Below are positions 1 to 6,884 of a DNA stretch of 64,000 nt, piece after piece. The translations under genes and the position numbers were made by a program. The stretch lies in NCBI RefSeq assembly GCF_047601505.1, contig NZ_JASGJD010000001.1:372001-436000 (forward strand), given 5' to 3'. Source of the stretch: Cloacibacterium sp047601505. Its GTDB lineage: Bacteria; Bacteroidota; Bacteroidia; Flavobacteriales; Weeksellaceae. Each line of letters begins with the position of its first letter. The stretch's first letter is position 1. The notes under the pieces are model-generated. The model saw only the letters and a program-made list of their open reading frames with translations. It was not told where the DNA came from and did no database searches.

Positions 1-2
1 CT

Positions 3-344
3 TGTTCCGACGAAAATTTTGATGTTTTAGAGATGAGGCAACTTTACAAATTTGCCGAAGAAAGAGGCATTGATTCTGCACAACTTAACGATATTTTAAC
101 AAATCCTGTTCAAAGACTGGGAATTCCAGATTCATTAGAAGAAAGGATAGAATATTTGTACGATTTAGCGATGATGATTTGGGCAGACCAACATATTAGC
201 GATGATGAAATTAACACACTAAAAAAATATTGCAAAAAGTTTGAGTTCGTGGAAGAAAACGTTACAGAAATCTGCAATTTTTTGATAGAATGTGCAAAAA
301 AGGAAACCCCTAAAGATGAAGTTCTTAACCTAATAAAAAATTAA
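3..344 (+). CDS. TerB-like small protein, 5' end outside window
   Basis: The frame is open from the left edge to the stop, so the true start may lie outside the window; the first ATG inside is at 33. The visible product is all-helical and acidic. The stretch DLAMMIWADQHISDDE resembles the metal-binding helical core of TerB-like domains (tellurite-resistance family), where acidic residues follow a hydrophobic helix. The stop is 3 bases before the next ATG, so it is probably co-transcribed with the two genes after it. TerB-like domains are known from stress and phage-defence contexts, but the role here is not shown by the sequence. The family call rests on pattern only. Confidence 0.6.
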   Translation, partial: CSDENFDVLEMRQLYKFAEERGIDSAQLNDILTNPVQRLGIPDSLEERIEYLYDLAMMIWADQHISDDEINTLKKYCKKFEFVEENVTEICNFLIECAKKETPKDEVLNLIKN

Positions 345-347
345 ACT

Positions 348-1619
348 ATGGTAAATCTCAATCAACTTTTTACTCTAAAAAAGATAATTCCACTCCCAAA
401 CTCTGAAGACTCAAATTCTGAAGAAAAAGAAACTCAAGTAAGGGTTACCTATTATCAAAGTGGTTTTGGAGCAGCCCAGAAAGCCATGGGCAATCCTATT
501 AATTTTAAAGCTTGCCTACAAAACGTTTATACAAGTTTCGAAGAACAGTGCAGAAAACAAAAAGAAGAACAGGAAAACTTGAAAAAGCCTTATGAAGAAG
601 AAAAGGTAAGAAATCAAAGTGAGCTTAAAAATTTAGAAACAGCAATTTCTATTTTCGAAGAGAAAAAAATAGAAACTGTAAATAAAATTAACGAGGCAAA
701 AAAAGATATAGAAGAAGTGAAAAATAAGCCTGAAAAATTTGGATTAGACATTTCTAAAAAACCGAAAGCACAATTTTACATCGGACTTTTTCTTCTGCTT
801 CCAATTACTATCTACTTATTTGTTTTCTACATTTCGGCTACATATTCAGCATTTTTTAAAGAATTTTCTAATGACAGTCTCACTGCAGCAATTTTTGATG
901 CGCAAGCATTTAATAATGCAATGAAAGCAGGATGGCTAGAAGGAATTCTGGTTATAACTATTCCTTCGGTTTTCTTAGGATTAGGTTTTATCATTCACAT
1001 GATACAAAAAGGAAAAGGAATCAAAAATACAATTAGGCTTGTTGTACTATTCATCACTACTTTTTTGTTTGACGGGCTCTTAGCTTATCAGATTGAAAAA
1101 AAGATTTATGAATTTAATAAAACAACAGAATCTGCTCCTTACAACTTAAAAATTGCATTAAGCGAAGCAGAATTTTGGATGATTATTTTTGCGGGATTTG
1201 TAGTATATATTATTTGGGGATTAGTATTTGATATTACAATGAAAGAATATGAAAATATTGATAAAATAAATGGATTTATTACTTCTAAACAAGAAGAACT
1301 AAAAAATTTAGAACACGAAAAAACAGAAATCACCGAGAAAATAAACGATTACCTCCAGAAAACATCAGAGATAAAAGGAAAAATAATTGAAATTCAAAAT
1401 AAGATAGATGGTTTTATATTGCCTGTAAAAAAATATCTCCATTATCACAATCAGTATAAAGAAGGTTGGTTTCAAGCAATTGTCTCAGAAATTGCATTAC
1501 CACATGAAAGACAAAAAGAGATTTTAGAAAACTGTGAAAACATTTCCATTGAACATTTAAAATCTTTAGACTTATTAGACCCAAGCTTTCAACATCTTAT
1601 TTACTCTAAAATTTCTTAA
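348..1619 (+). CDS. Coiled-coil membrane protein, function unknown
   Basis: I do not recognise this 423-residue protein. It has a long Lys/Glu-rich coiled coil at about residues 60-135, then about four hydrophobic segments near 141-166, 195-220, 228-250 and 277-300, and a second coiled coil near 300-355, with a soluble C-terminal tail. There is no signal peptide, so both coiled coils probably face the cytoplasm. It starts 3 bases after the TerB-like gene and ends 1 base before the lipoprotein gene, so the three form one transcription unit. The layout suits a membrane scaffold linking a cytoplasmic partner to an envelope partner, which is inference. Confidence 0.7.
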   Translation: MVNLNQLFTLKKIIPLPNSEDSNSEEKETQVRVTYYQSGFGAAQKAMGNPINFKACLQNVYTSFEEQCRKQKEEQENLKKPYEEEKVRNQSELKNLETAISIFEEKKIETVNKINEAKKDIEEVKNKPEKFGLDISKKPKAQFYIGLFLLLPITIYLFVFYISATYSAFFKEFSNDSLTAAIFDAQAFNNAMKAGWLEGILVITIPSVFLGLGFIIHMIQKGKGIKNTIRLVVLFITTFLFDGLLAYQIEKKIYEFNKTTESAPYNLKIALSEAEFWMIIFAGFVVYIIWGLVFDITMKEYENIDKINGFITSKQEELKNLEHEKTEITEKINDYLQKTSEIKGKIIEIQNKIDGFILPVKKYLHYHNQYKEGWFQAIVSEIALPHERQKEILENCENISIEHLKSLDLLDPSFQHLIYSKIS

Positions 1620-1620
1620 C

Positions 1621-2535
1621 ATGAAAACAAAATATTTTAAAATAATTTTTGTGTTCTTACTATCTATTTTGGTGATAAACTGCTCTGATGATAAAAAAGA
1701 AACAGAAAATAAAGATGGCAGAAAAACAACAGAAACAAAAAACTCTAAAAAAGAAAATCTCAACATTAGTATTCTATTAGACTTATCAGACAGAATTAAT
1801 CCAAAAAAATATCCGAATCCCACAATGGAATATTATCAGCGAGATTTGGGCTATATAGAAACCATCAGCAAAAATTTTGAGAATCATCTGAAAGGAAAAC
1901 CAATCCGTCAAACAGATGATCAAATTCAAGTTTTCTTTGAACCAGAACCGTTGAATCTGGCAATCAATTCTTTATCAAAAAATTTAAAATTGTCTTTTGA
2001 CAAAAATAACACAAGCAAAGAAAACATTTCAAAAATATCTTCAGTCTACAGGACGAACTCTACAAAAATATACAAACTTGCAATTGCAGATAAAAATTTT
2101 GATGGAGCAAATATTTGGAAATTTTTTAAAAATAAAGTGAAGGATTATTGCATAAAAAACAATCACAGAAATATTCTCATTATTCTTACAGACGGATACA
2201 TATATCACAAAGACAGTAAATTTACTGAAGGGAACAAAAGTTCATTCATAACTCCAGAATTCATTCGCGAAAAAAAACTGAATACTTCTAATTATAAAGA
2301 AATTTTTGTTAAAAATAATTTAGGGTTTATTCCTGCCACTCAAAATTTAGACAATTTGGAAGTTATAGTTATAGGTATTAATCCATCCAAAAAAAATCCT
2401 TACGAAGAAGAAGTGATTAATCTATATTGGGAAAACTGGTTTAAAAATATGGGAATCAAAAAAACATATATAAAAGAAGCCGATTTACCTACAAATATAG
2501 GAGATGTATTAGAAAATATTATTCTAAACAAATAA
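1621..2535 (+). CDS. VWA-like lipoprotein, function unknown
   Basis: The 304-residue product starts with a lipoprotein signal: a hydrophobic run ending in LVINC with Cys21 as the expected lipidation site, followed by a Lys/Glu-rich linker. After it, SILLDLSDR at about residues 52-60 looks like the first strand and DxSxx metal-site motif of a von Willebrand A fold, and IIILTDGYIY-like sequence near 187-195 resembles the later strand with its Thr-Asp-Gly. Family knowledge suggests a metal-dependent binding protein anchored in the envelope. It is the last gene of the three-gene unit and is followed by a terminator hairpin. The VWA call is by motif, not by alignment. Confidence 0.6.
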   Translation: MKTKYFKIIFVFLLSILVINCSDDKKETENKDGRKTTETKNSKKENLNISILLDLSDRINPKKYPNPTMEYYQRDLGYIETISKNFENHLKGKPIRQTDDQIQVFFEPEPLNLAINSLSKNLKLSFDKNNTSKENISKISSVYRTNSTKIYKLAIADKNFDGANIWKFFKNKVKDYCIKNNHRNILIILTDGYIYHKDSKFTEGNKSSFITPEFIREKKLNTSNYKEIFVKNNLGFIPATQNLDNLEVIVIGINPSKKNPYEEEVINLYWENWFKNMGIKKTYIKEADLPTNIGDVLENIILNK

Positions 2536-2685
2536 TGATTACGGTTTTCCGTAAGGTCAGAATTTTCATTGATTTTATCTTTGAAGAAGTAATTTAACTT
2601 CATATAGTCTTTTTTACTTAGCCATTGTATTTCTAAATAGAGCAGGATAATTTTTAGATACAAACAGCTAAAGTAAGTTTTCAAA

Positions 2686-2720
2686 AAAGGTGAGGAATTT
2701 ACTTTCTCACCTTTGTTTTT
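2686..2720 (+). terminator. Rho-independent terminator
   Basis: A 9-bp perfect stem (AAAGGTGAG at 2686-2694 pairing with CTCACCTTT at 2706-2714) is followed by GTTTTT. It closes the TerB-like/coiled-coil/lipoprotein unit. A related TGGTGAG/CTCACCA hairpin sits at 2804-2827 at the end of the convergent acetyltransferase gene. Confidence 0.7.
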
Positions 2721-2813
2721 AAAATTGATATTGATTTTAAACTAAAACCAACTATTATATATCTTCTGTTCTTTTATAATGACGCTAAGTAGAAGAACTA
2801 AAGTGGTGAGATT

Positions 2814-3263
2814 TTATTTTCTCACCATTTCTGTATGTGGCATATCGTCTTCCAGATATTTTTTTCCTGTATCTTCAAAACTAAAACTTTTATAAAATTC
2901 TAGCAAATAATCTTGTGCCGAAATTCTACATTCAGATGTTTTAAAATGAGTTCCTATTGCTTGTAAAGCGATATTGATTAAGGTTTTCCCTAATTTCAAA
3001 TTTCTATATTTTGTATTGGTAAGAACTCTACCGATAGAAGTTTCTGGATATTTTATTCCTTGAGAAAAAATTCTGCAATAAGCAGCTATTTCTCCATTTG
3101 TCTCCGCCCAAATATGCAAAGCTTTATCGTCATATCCGTCTGCATCTAGATAATAACAAGTTTGTTCTACTATAAAAACCTCTTGCCTTACCTTTAGAAT
3201 TTTGTACAATTCTTTGATAGATAAATCCTCAAAATTTTTAATTTTCCAAGTAACGTTATTCAT
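2814..3263 (-). CDS. ElaA-type GNAT acetyltransferase
   Basis: The 149-residue product matches the ElaA branch of GCN5-related N-acetyltransferases: an N-terminal LYKILKVRQEVFIVEQ segment, the YYLDADGYDD segment typical of ElaA, then the acetyl-CoA loop region SIGRVLTNTKYRNLKLGKTL. The length is normal for ElaA. The acyl acceptor is not known from sequence. It lies 15 bases downstream of engB on the same strand and may be co-transcribed with it. A weak hairpin (2804-2827) overlaps its stop codon. Confidence 0.85.
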   Translation of the reverse strand: MNNVTWKIKNFEDLSIKELYKILKVRQEVFIVEQTCYYLDADGYDDKALHIWAETNGEIAAYCRIFSQGIKYPETSIGRVLTNTKYRNLKLGKTLINIALQAIGTHFKTSECRISAQDYLLEFYKSFSFEDTGKKYLEDDMPHTEMVRK

Positions 3264-3278
3264 TTCACAAATTTAAAT

Positions 3279-3899
3279 TTACTGAAACTTCACCCTGTTT
3301 TTCACTAAATAATCGTTGGTTTTTTCTACAAATTTCAGAATTTCATCACCACCAATTTTCTTTTCTGCAGAAGTAATATAAACATCTGGCAGTTCTTCCC
3401 AAGTTTCTAGAAGTTTTGTTTTGTAAATATCTACATTTCTCTCTGCCGCTCCTGGTTTTAATTTATCTAACTTGGTAAAAACAATAGAAAAAGGCACTCC
3501 ATTTTCTCCGCACCACTCCATAAATTCTAAATCTATTTTTTGCGGCGTATGTCTTACATCTATTAATACAAAAAGATTAACTAAATTTTTTCTATTGATA
3601 ATATAATTGGTGATAAGTTTTTCAAAATCTTTTCTCAAACTTTTAGAAACTTTTGCATATCCATAACCTGGCAAATCTGTAAGATACCAATTTTCATTTA
3701 CCAAAAAATGATTAATTAACTGCGTTTTGCCCGGTGTTTGAGAGGTTTTTGCTAAATCTTTATGATTCATCATTGCATTGATAAGCGAAGATTTACCAAC
3801 ATTACTTCTTCCAATAAAAGCATATTCTGGAAGCGTAGCTTCTGGACATTCTTGCCACTTGCCACTACTTTTTACAAAAATTACATTCTTTATTTGCAT
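3279..3899 (-). CDS. engB: Ribosome biogenesis GTPase EngB (YihA/YsxC)
   Basis: A TRAFAC-class GTPase of 206 residues, normal for the family. The Walker A loop GRSNVGKSS is at residues 30-38, the G3 motif DLPG at 75-78, the G4 motif TKLD at 142-145, and a TSAEK G5-like motif is near the C-terminus. EngB is required for assembly of the large ribosomal subunit. It starts with ATG at 3899; upstream on the same strand is an alpha/beta hydrolase gene separated by a terminator-like hairpin. Confidence 0.96.
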   Translation of the reverse strand: MQIKNVIFVKSSGKWQECPEATLPEYAFIGRSNVGKSSLINAMMNHKDLAKTSQTPGKTQLINHFLVNENWYLTDLPGYGYAKVSKSLRKDFEKLITNYIINRKNLVNLFVLIDVRHTPQKIDLEFMEWCGENGVPFSIVFTKLDKLKPGAAERNVDIYKTKLLETWEELPDVYITSAEKKIGGDEILKFVEKTNDYLVKNRVKFQ

Positions 3900-3910
3900 A
3901 CTATTATTTA

Positions 3911-3979
3911 TAAAAAATCTCGCAGATTTAACAAAAAAAGCCGACTAAGAGAATCTGCCAAATTGCCAAATCTGCGAGA
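3911..3979 (-). terminator. Terminator-like inverted repeat after the hydrolase gene
   Basis: On the minus strand TCTCGCAGATTT (3979-3968) pairs perfectly with AAATCTGCGAGA (3929-3918) across a 38-base loop and is followed by a run of T. It lies between the hydrolase stop and the engB start. The long loop is unusual, so an attenuator or a repeat element is also possible. Confidence 0.55.
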
Positions 3980-3996
3980 AAATATAATACTTTATC

Positions 3997-4758
3997 CTAT
4001 ATTTTTTCTTTTAACCAGTTATATAGAATTTCGTTAAATTCATCTGGCTTTTCCATCATTGCAGCATGCCCGCATTCGTCTATCCAAAACAAGTCTGAAT
4101 TAGGAATCTGTCTGTCCATTTCTTCTGCTACATCTGGCGGAGTTACATTATCTTGTTTACCCCAAATAATACAAGTGGGTTGTTTTATTTTCGGCAAATC
4201 TTGTAACATATTATGTTTTATGGCACTTTTTGCTAGTAAAACAGTTTTTATACCTTTCATTCTGTCATTCACCACACCAAAAACCTCATCTACCAATTCT
4301 TCTGTAGCAACATCTGCATTATAAAAAACTTCTTCTGTTTTTTTCTTTATATAATTTCTATCTCCTCTTCTAGGAAAAGTTTCTCCAAAACTTCTTTCAT
4401 AAAGACCAGAGCTCCCTGTAAGAACAAGAGAGTGAACCAATTCTGGGTGAGCCAACGTTAAAATAAGCCCAATATGACCTCCCATAGAATTTCCTACCAA
4501 TGTAACTTTTTGCCCAACTTTATCATTAATAAATTTTGCTACATATTTTGCAATACTTGCAAGATTGGTATTAAGAACTGGCAAATCATATATAGGAAGC
4601 TGAGGAACATAAACTTTAAATCCCTTTTCCGAGAAATAAGTAACCATTTTATCAAAATTACTTAATCCTCCCATCAAACCGTGTAGTAAAACCAAAGGAT
4701 GGCCTTCTCCACTTTCAACGTACGTGTATTTTTTCTCCTTTTTAGTACTAAATATCAT
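3997..4758 (-). CDS. Alpha/beta-fold hydrolase
   Basis: The 253-residue product has the oxyanion-hole segment LLHGLMGG at about residues 24-31, the nucleophile elbow GNSMGG with Ser91, a late Asp in WGKQDNVTPP near 205 and the catalytic His in ECGHA at about 231. The set Ser-Asp-His is complete. Substrate is unknown; relatives include esterases and C-C bond hydrolases. The frame stays open upstream to 4797, but I chose the ATG at 4758 because a -7 element (4777-4784) lies 18 bases upstream of it, inside that longer frame. Confidence 0.85.
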   Translation of the reverse strand: MIFSTKKEKKYTYVESGEGHPLVLLHGLMGGLSNFDKMVTYFSEKGFKVYVPQLPIYDLPVLNTNLASIAKYVAKFINDKVGQKVTLVGNSMGGHIGLILTLAHPELVHSLVLTGSSGLYERSFGETFPRRGDRNYIKKKTEEVFYNADVATEELVDEVFGVVNDRMKGIKTVLLAKSAIKHNMLQDLPKIKQPTCIIWGKQDNVTPPDVAEEMDRQIPNSDLFWIDECGHAAMMEKPDEFNEILYNWLKEKI

Positions 4759-4776
4759 AAAATGACGTGTATCTCG

Positions 4777-4784
4777 CAAAAATA
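4777..4784 (-). promoter_or_regulatory. -7 promoter element of the hydrolase gene
   Basis: Read on the minus strand this is TATTTTTG, matching the Bacteroidota -7 consensus TAnnTTTG. It lies 18 bases before the chosen ATG at 4758. No clear -33 TTG is seen. Confidence 0.4.
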
Positions 4785-4965
4785 CGAAATTTAACATTAA
4801 TTGAATGTTTATTTAATGCTAAACTTTTCTTTTTTTCTTCATCCATTTTATTTTTTGAAAATCAGACATTTAAAGAATCCTCTCAGTCATTAAGCATTTA
4901 TCATTCAATTAATTACAGAAACTCTATAGTCAAAATTGAAAAGTTATCAACATTAACTATAAAAG

Positions 4966-4980
4966 TGGGAAAAAGTGGGA
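4966..4980 (+). promoter_or_regulatory. MraZ operator (two TGGGN boxes)
   Basis: TGGGA at 4966-4970 and TGGGA at 4976-4980 are separated by 5 bases, giving a 10-bp repeat. MraZ of other bacteria is known to bind direct TGGGN repeats with 5-bp spacers ahead of mraZ. The boxes end 20 bases before the -7 element at 5000, where the -33 contact would be, so MraZ binding would be expected to block RNA polymerase. Confidence 0.75.
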
Positions 4981-4999
4981 AATTTTAGAAAATAATATA

Positions 5000-5007
5000 T
5001 AAATTTG
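5000..5007 (+). promoter_or_regulatory. -7 promoter element of the dcw cluster
   Basis: TAAATTTG matches TAnnTTTG exactly and ends 6 bases before the mraZ ATG, which implies a very short or absent leader. The -33 position overlaps the MraZ boxes and has no TTG. Confidence 0.55.
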
Positions 5008-5013
5008 CTCCAA

Positions 5014-5481
5014 ATGATTAATTTTTACGAAACATACGAATGTAAAATTGATGACAAAGGCAGATTAAAACTCCCTTCGTCATTAATAAAATTACTGCAA
5101 GATTCTGATGATAAGAACTTTGTAGTAAAGCGTTCTGTGTTTCAAAATTGTCTAGAAGCCTACCCAATGAAACCATGGGAAAAACTCATGAAAAAGATAA
5201 ACGGACTGAATAGATTTGTGAAAAAAAATGCAGATTTTATCAGGATGTTTACTGCCGGCGTTAAAAACATTGAGTTAGATGCTTCCGAAAGAATATTAAT
5301 CCCAAAAGACCTAAAACAGTTTGCCAATCTAAGCAAAGAAGTTGTGATTTCTGGTGCTGGCGAACTTTTTGAAATTTGGGACAAAGACACTTACGAAAAA
5401 GTTATTGCAACCAATGAAGCAGATTTCGGAGCACTTACTGAAGAAGTAATGGGAGGCATTGATTTCAATCTCGAGACCTAA
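5014..5481 (+). CDS. mraZ: Transcriptional regulator MraZ
   Basis: A 155-residue protein with two SpoVT/AbrB-like half-domains: CKIDDKGRLKLPSSL near residues 9-23 and ELDASERILIPKDL near the middle. MraZ forms a ring-shaped oligomer and represses its own dcw operon by binding upstream TGGGN repeats. It is the first gene of the cluster, 46 bases before rsmH. The frame extends to a TTG at 5005, but that codon lies inside the promoter -7 element, so ATG 5014 is the better start. Confidence 0.95.
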   Translation: MINFYETYECKIDDKGRLKLPSSLIKLLQDSDDKNFVVKRSVFQNCLEAYPMKPWEKLMKKINGLNRFVKKNADFIRMFTAGVKNIELDASERILIPKDLKQFANLSKEVVISGAGELFEIWDKDTYEKVIATNEADFGALTEEVMGGIDFNLET

Positions 5482-5527
5482 TCTTGAGTTTTGAACATTG
5501 AATTTTTAAATTTTAGAATTTTTTGAA

Positions 5528-6421
5528 ATGTACCATAATCCTGTTTTATTACACGAAAGCATTGATGCTCTTATCACCAATCCTGACGGAATTTACGTAG
5601 ATGTAACTTTCGGAGGAGGCGGGCACTCTAGAGAAATCTTGAAAAGACTTTCTGAAAAAGGAAAATTATACAGTTTCGACCAAGATTTGGACGCACTCAA
5701 TAATAATATAGAAGACGAAAGATTTACATTAATCAATCAGAATTTCAGATTTTTAGAAAACTCTCTTCTAATGTACGGAGTCTCAAAAGTAGATGGAGTT
5801 TTAGGAGATTTAGGCGTTTCGTCTCATCAATTTGACGCTGCAGAACGTGGCTTCTCTACAAGAAGTGACGCACCTCTTGACATGAGAATGAACACCATGC
5901 AAGGTTTAGACGCCAAAAAAGTAATTAACGATTACGAAGAAGAACAATTGGCAGACCTTTTCTACTATTATGGAGAACTAAGAGATGCGAGAAAATTGGC
6001 AAGAGAAATTGTTCATCACAGAAAAGCAAAAAAAATAAATACAACCGAAGACCTTAAAAAAATCTTCAGTTATATTCCTCCTCATAAACAAAATAAATTT
6101 TTCGCTCAGGTTTTTCAAGCGATTAGAATTGAGGTAAATCAGGAATTAGATGTTTTGAAGGAAATGCTACAACAATCTTTCAATGTTTTGAAAAAAGACG
6201 GCAGATTAGTGGTTATTTCTTATCATTCATTGGAAGACAGATTGGTGAAAAGATTTTTAAAAAACGGAATGTTCGAAGGAGAGCCAGAAAGAGACATCTA
6301 TGGAAATTACACCAAAGCTTTCGAACTTTTGAAGAGCAAAGCAATTATTCCAACCGTGGAAGAAATAGAACAAAACTCCAGAGCGAGAAGTGCAAAAATG
6401 AGAGTAGGAATTAAAGTATAA
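5528..6421 (+). CDS. rsmH: 16S rRNA (cytosine-1402-N4)-methyltransferase RsmH
   Basis: The 297-residue product has the SAM-binding segment VDVTFGGGGHS near residues 24-34, the DLGVSSHQFD motif near 95-105, and the C-terminal VVISYHSLEDR and SRSAKMRV-like tail of the MraW/RsmH family. It methylates N4 of C1402 in the ribosomal P site. It holds the usual second place in the dcw cluster after mraZ. Length and start are normal for the family. Confidence 0.97.
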   Translation: MYHNPVLLHESIDALITNPDGIYVDVTFGGGGHSREILKRLSEKGKLYSFDQDLDALNNNIEDERFTLINQNFRFLENSLLMYGVSKVDGVLGDLGVSSHQFDAAERGFSTRSDAPLDMRMNTMQGLDAKKVINDYEEEQLADLFYYYGELRDARKLAREIVHHRKAKKINTTEDLKKIFSYIPPHKQNKFFAQVFQAIRIEVNQELDVLKEMLQQSFNVLKKDGRLVVISYHSLEDRLVKRFLKNGMFEGEPERDIYGNYTKAFELLKSKAIIPTVEEIEQNSRARSAKMRVGIKV

Positions 6422-6422
6422 G

Positions 6423-6495
6423 TGATAAATGATGATTGATTCATAATTAATTTTTAAGTACAATGATTTAATCAAACATCAATTATCTATCATCA
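6423..6495 (+). repeat. Low-complexity spacer hairpin between rsmH and ftsL
   Basis: The spacer consists of TGAT/ATGA-rich sequence at 6423-6440 and a complementary ATCA-rich arm at 6478-6495 that together form an imperfect inverted repeat. No ORF is present. Similar spacers recur at 14757, 19570, 21551 and 26767. Confidence 0.5.
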
Positions 6496-6509
6496 AACAT
6501 AAAAAGTCT

Positions 6510-6884
6510 GTGGCAAAAAGAGTAACATATAACAAACCAAAAAAGAAACTTACTTTTCTAGATATTGTAAAAGGAAATTTCTTAAACCGTGATGAAGTAA
6601 AAGTTCATTACAAATATTTCTTACTCATTTTCGCCTTAATGATGATTATGATTTACAGTAATCACTTGGTAAGTAAAAAAATAGAAAGAGTTAATCAATT
6701 AAAAGAACAAGCAGAAGAGTTCAAATCTAGAAATGCTTATGCACAAAGCAGACTCATTAAAGTAAAAATGGAATCTGAACTAAGCAAAGAAATGGAAGGA
6801 GATTCTTTGGTTTCGCTAGACAATCATCCGCACAAACTTTTAATAAAATTAGACAGCATAGAAGATGGCAACGAAAATAAATGA
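6510..6884 (+). CDS. ftsL: FtsL-like division protein
   Basis: A 124-residue bitopic membrane protein: a basic cytoplasmic N-terminus (KRVTYNKPKKK), a TM segment FLLIFALMMIMIYSNHLV at about residues 39-56, and a coiled-coil periplasmic part. This is the Bacteroidota FtsL-like layout. Family role: it joins FtsQ and FtsB to activate FtsW/FtsI at the septum. The start codon is GTG at 6510; no in-frame ATG precedes the TM segment. Its 3' end overlaps ftsI by 20 bases, so translation is probably coupled. Confidence 0.85.
   Translation: MAKRVTYNKPKKKLTFLDIVKGNFLNRDEVKVHYKYFLLIFALMMIMIYSNHLVSKKIERVNQLKEQAEEFKSRNAYAQSRLIKVKMESELSKEMEGDSLVSLDNHPHKLLIKLDSIEDGNENK

Noticed and set aside
2400..2684. 94-codon minus-strand frame after the VWA-like lipoprotein gene
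   Set aside because: Half of it is antisense to the lipoprotein gene and the rest crosses the spacer; no family, no promoter.
3997..4797. Longer hydrolase start at 4797
   Set aside because: The extension contains the likely -7 promoter element at 4777-4784 and has no family support.
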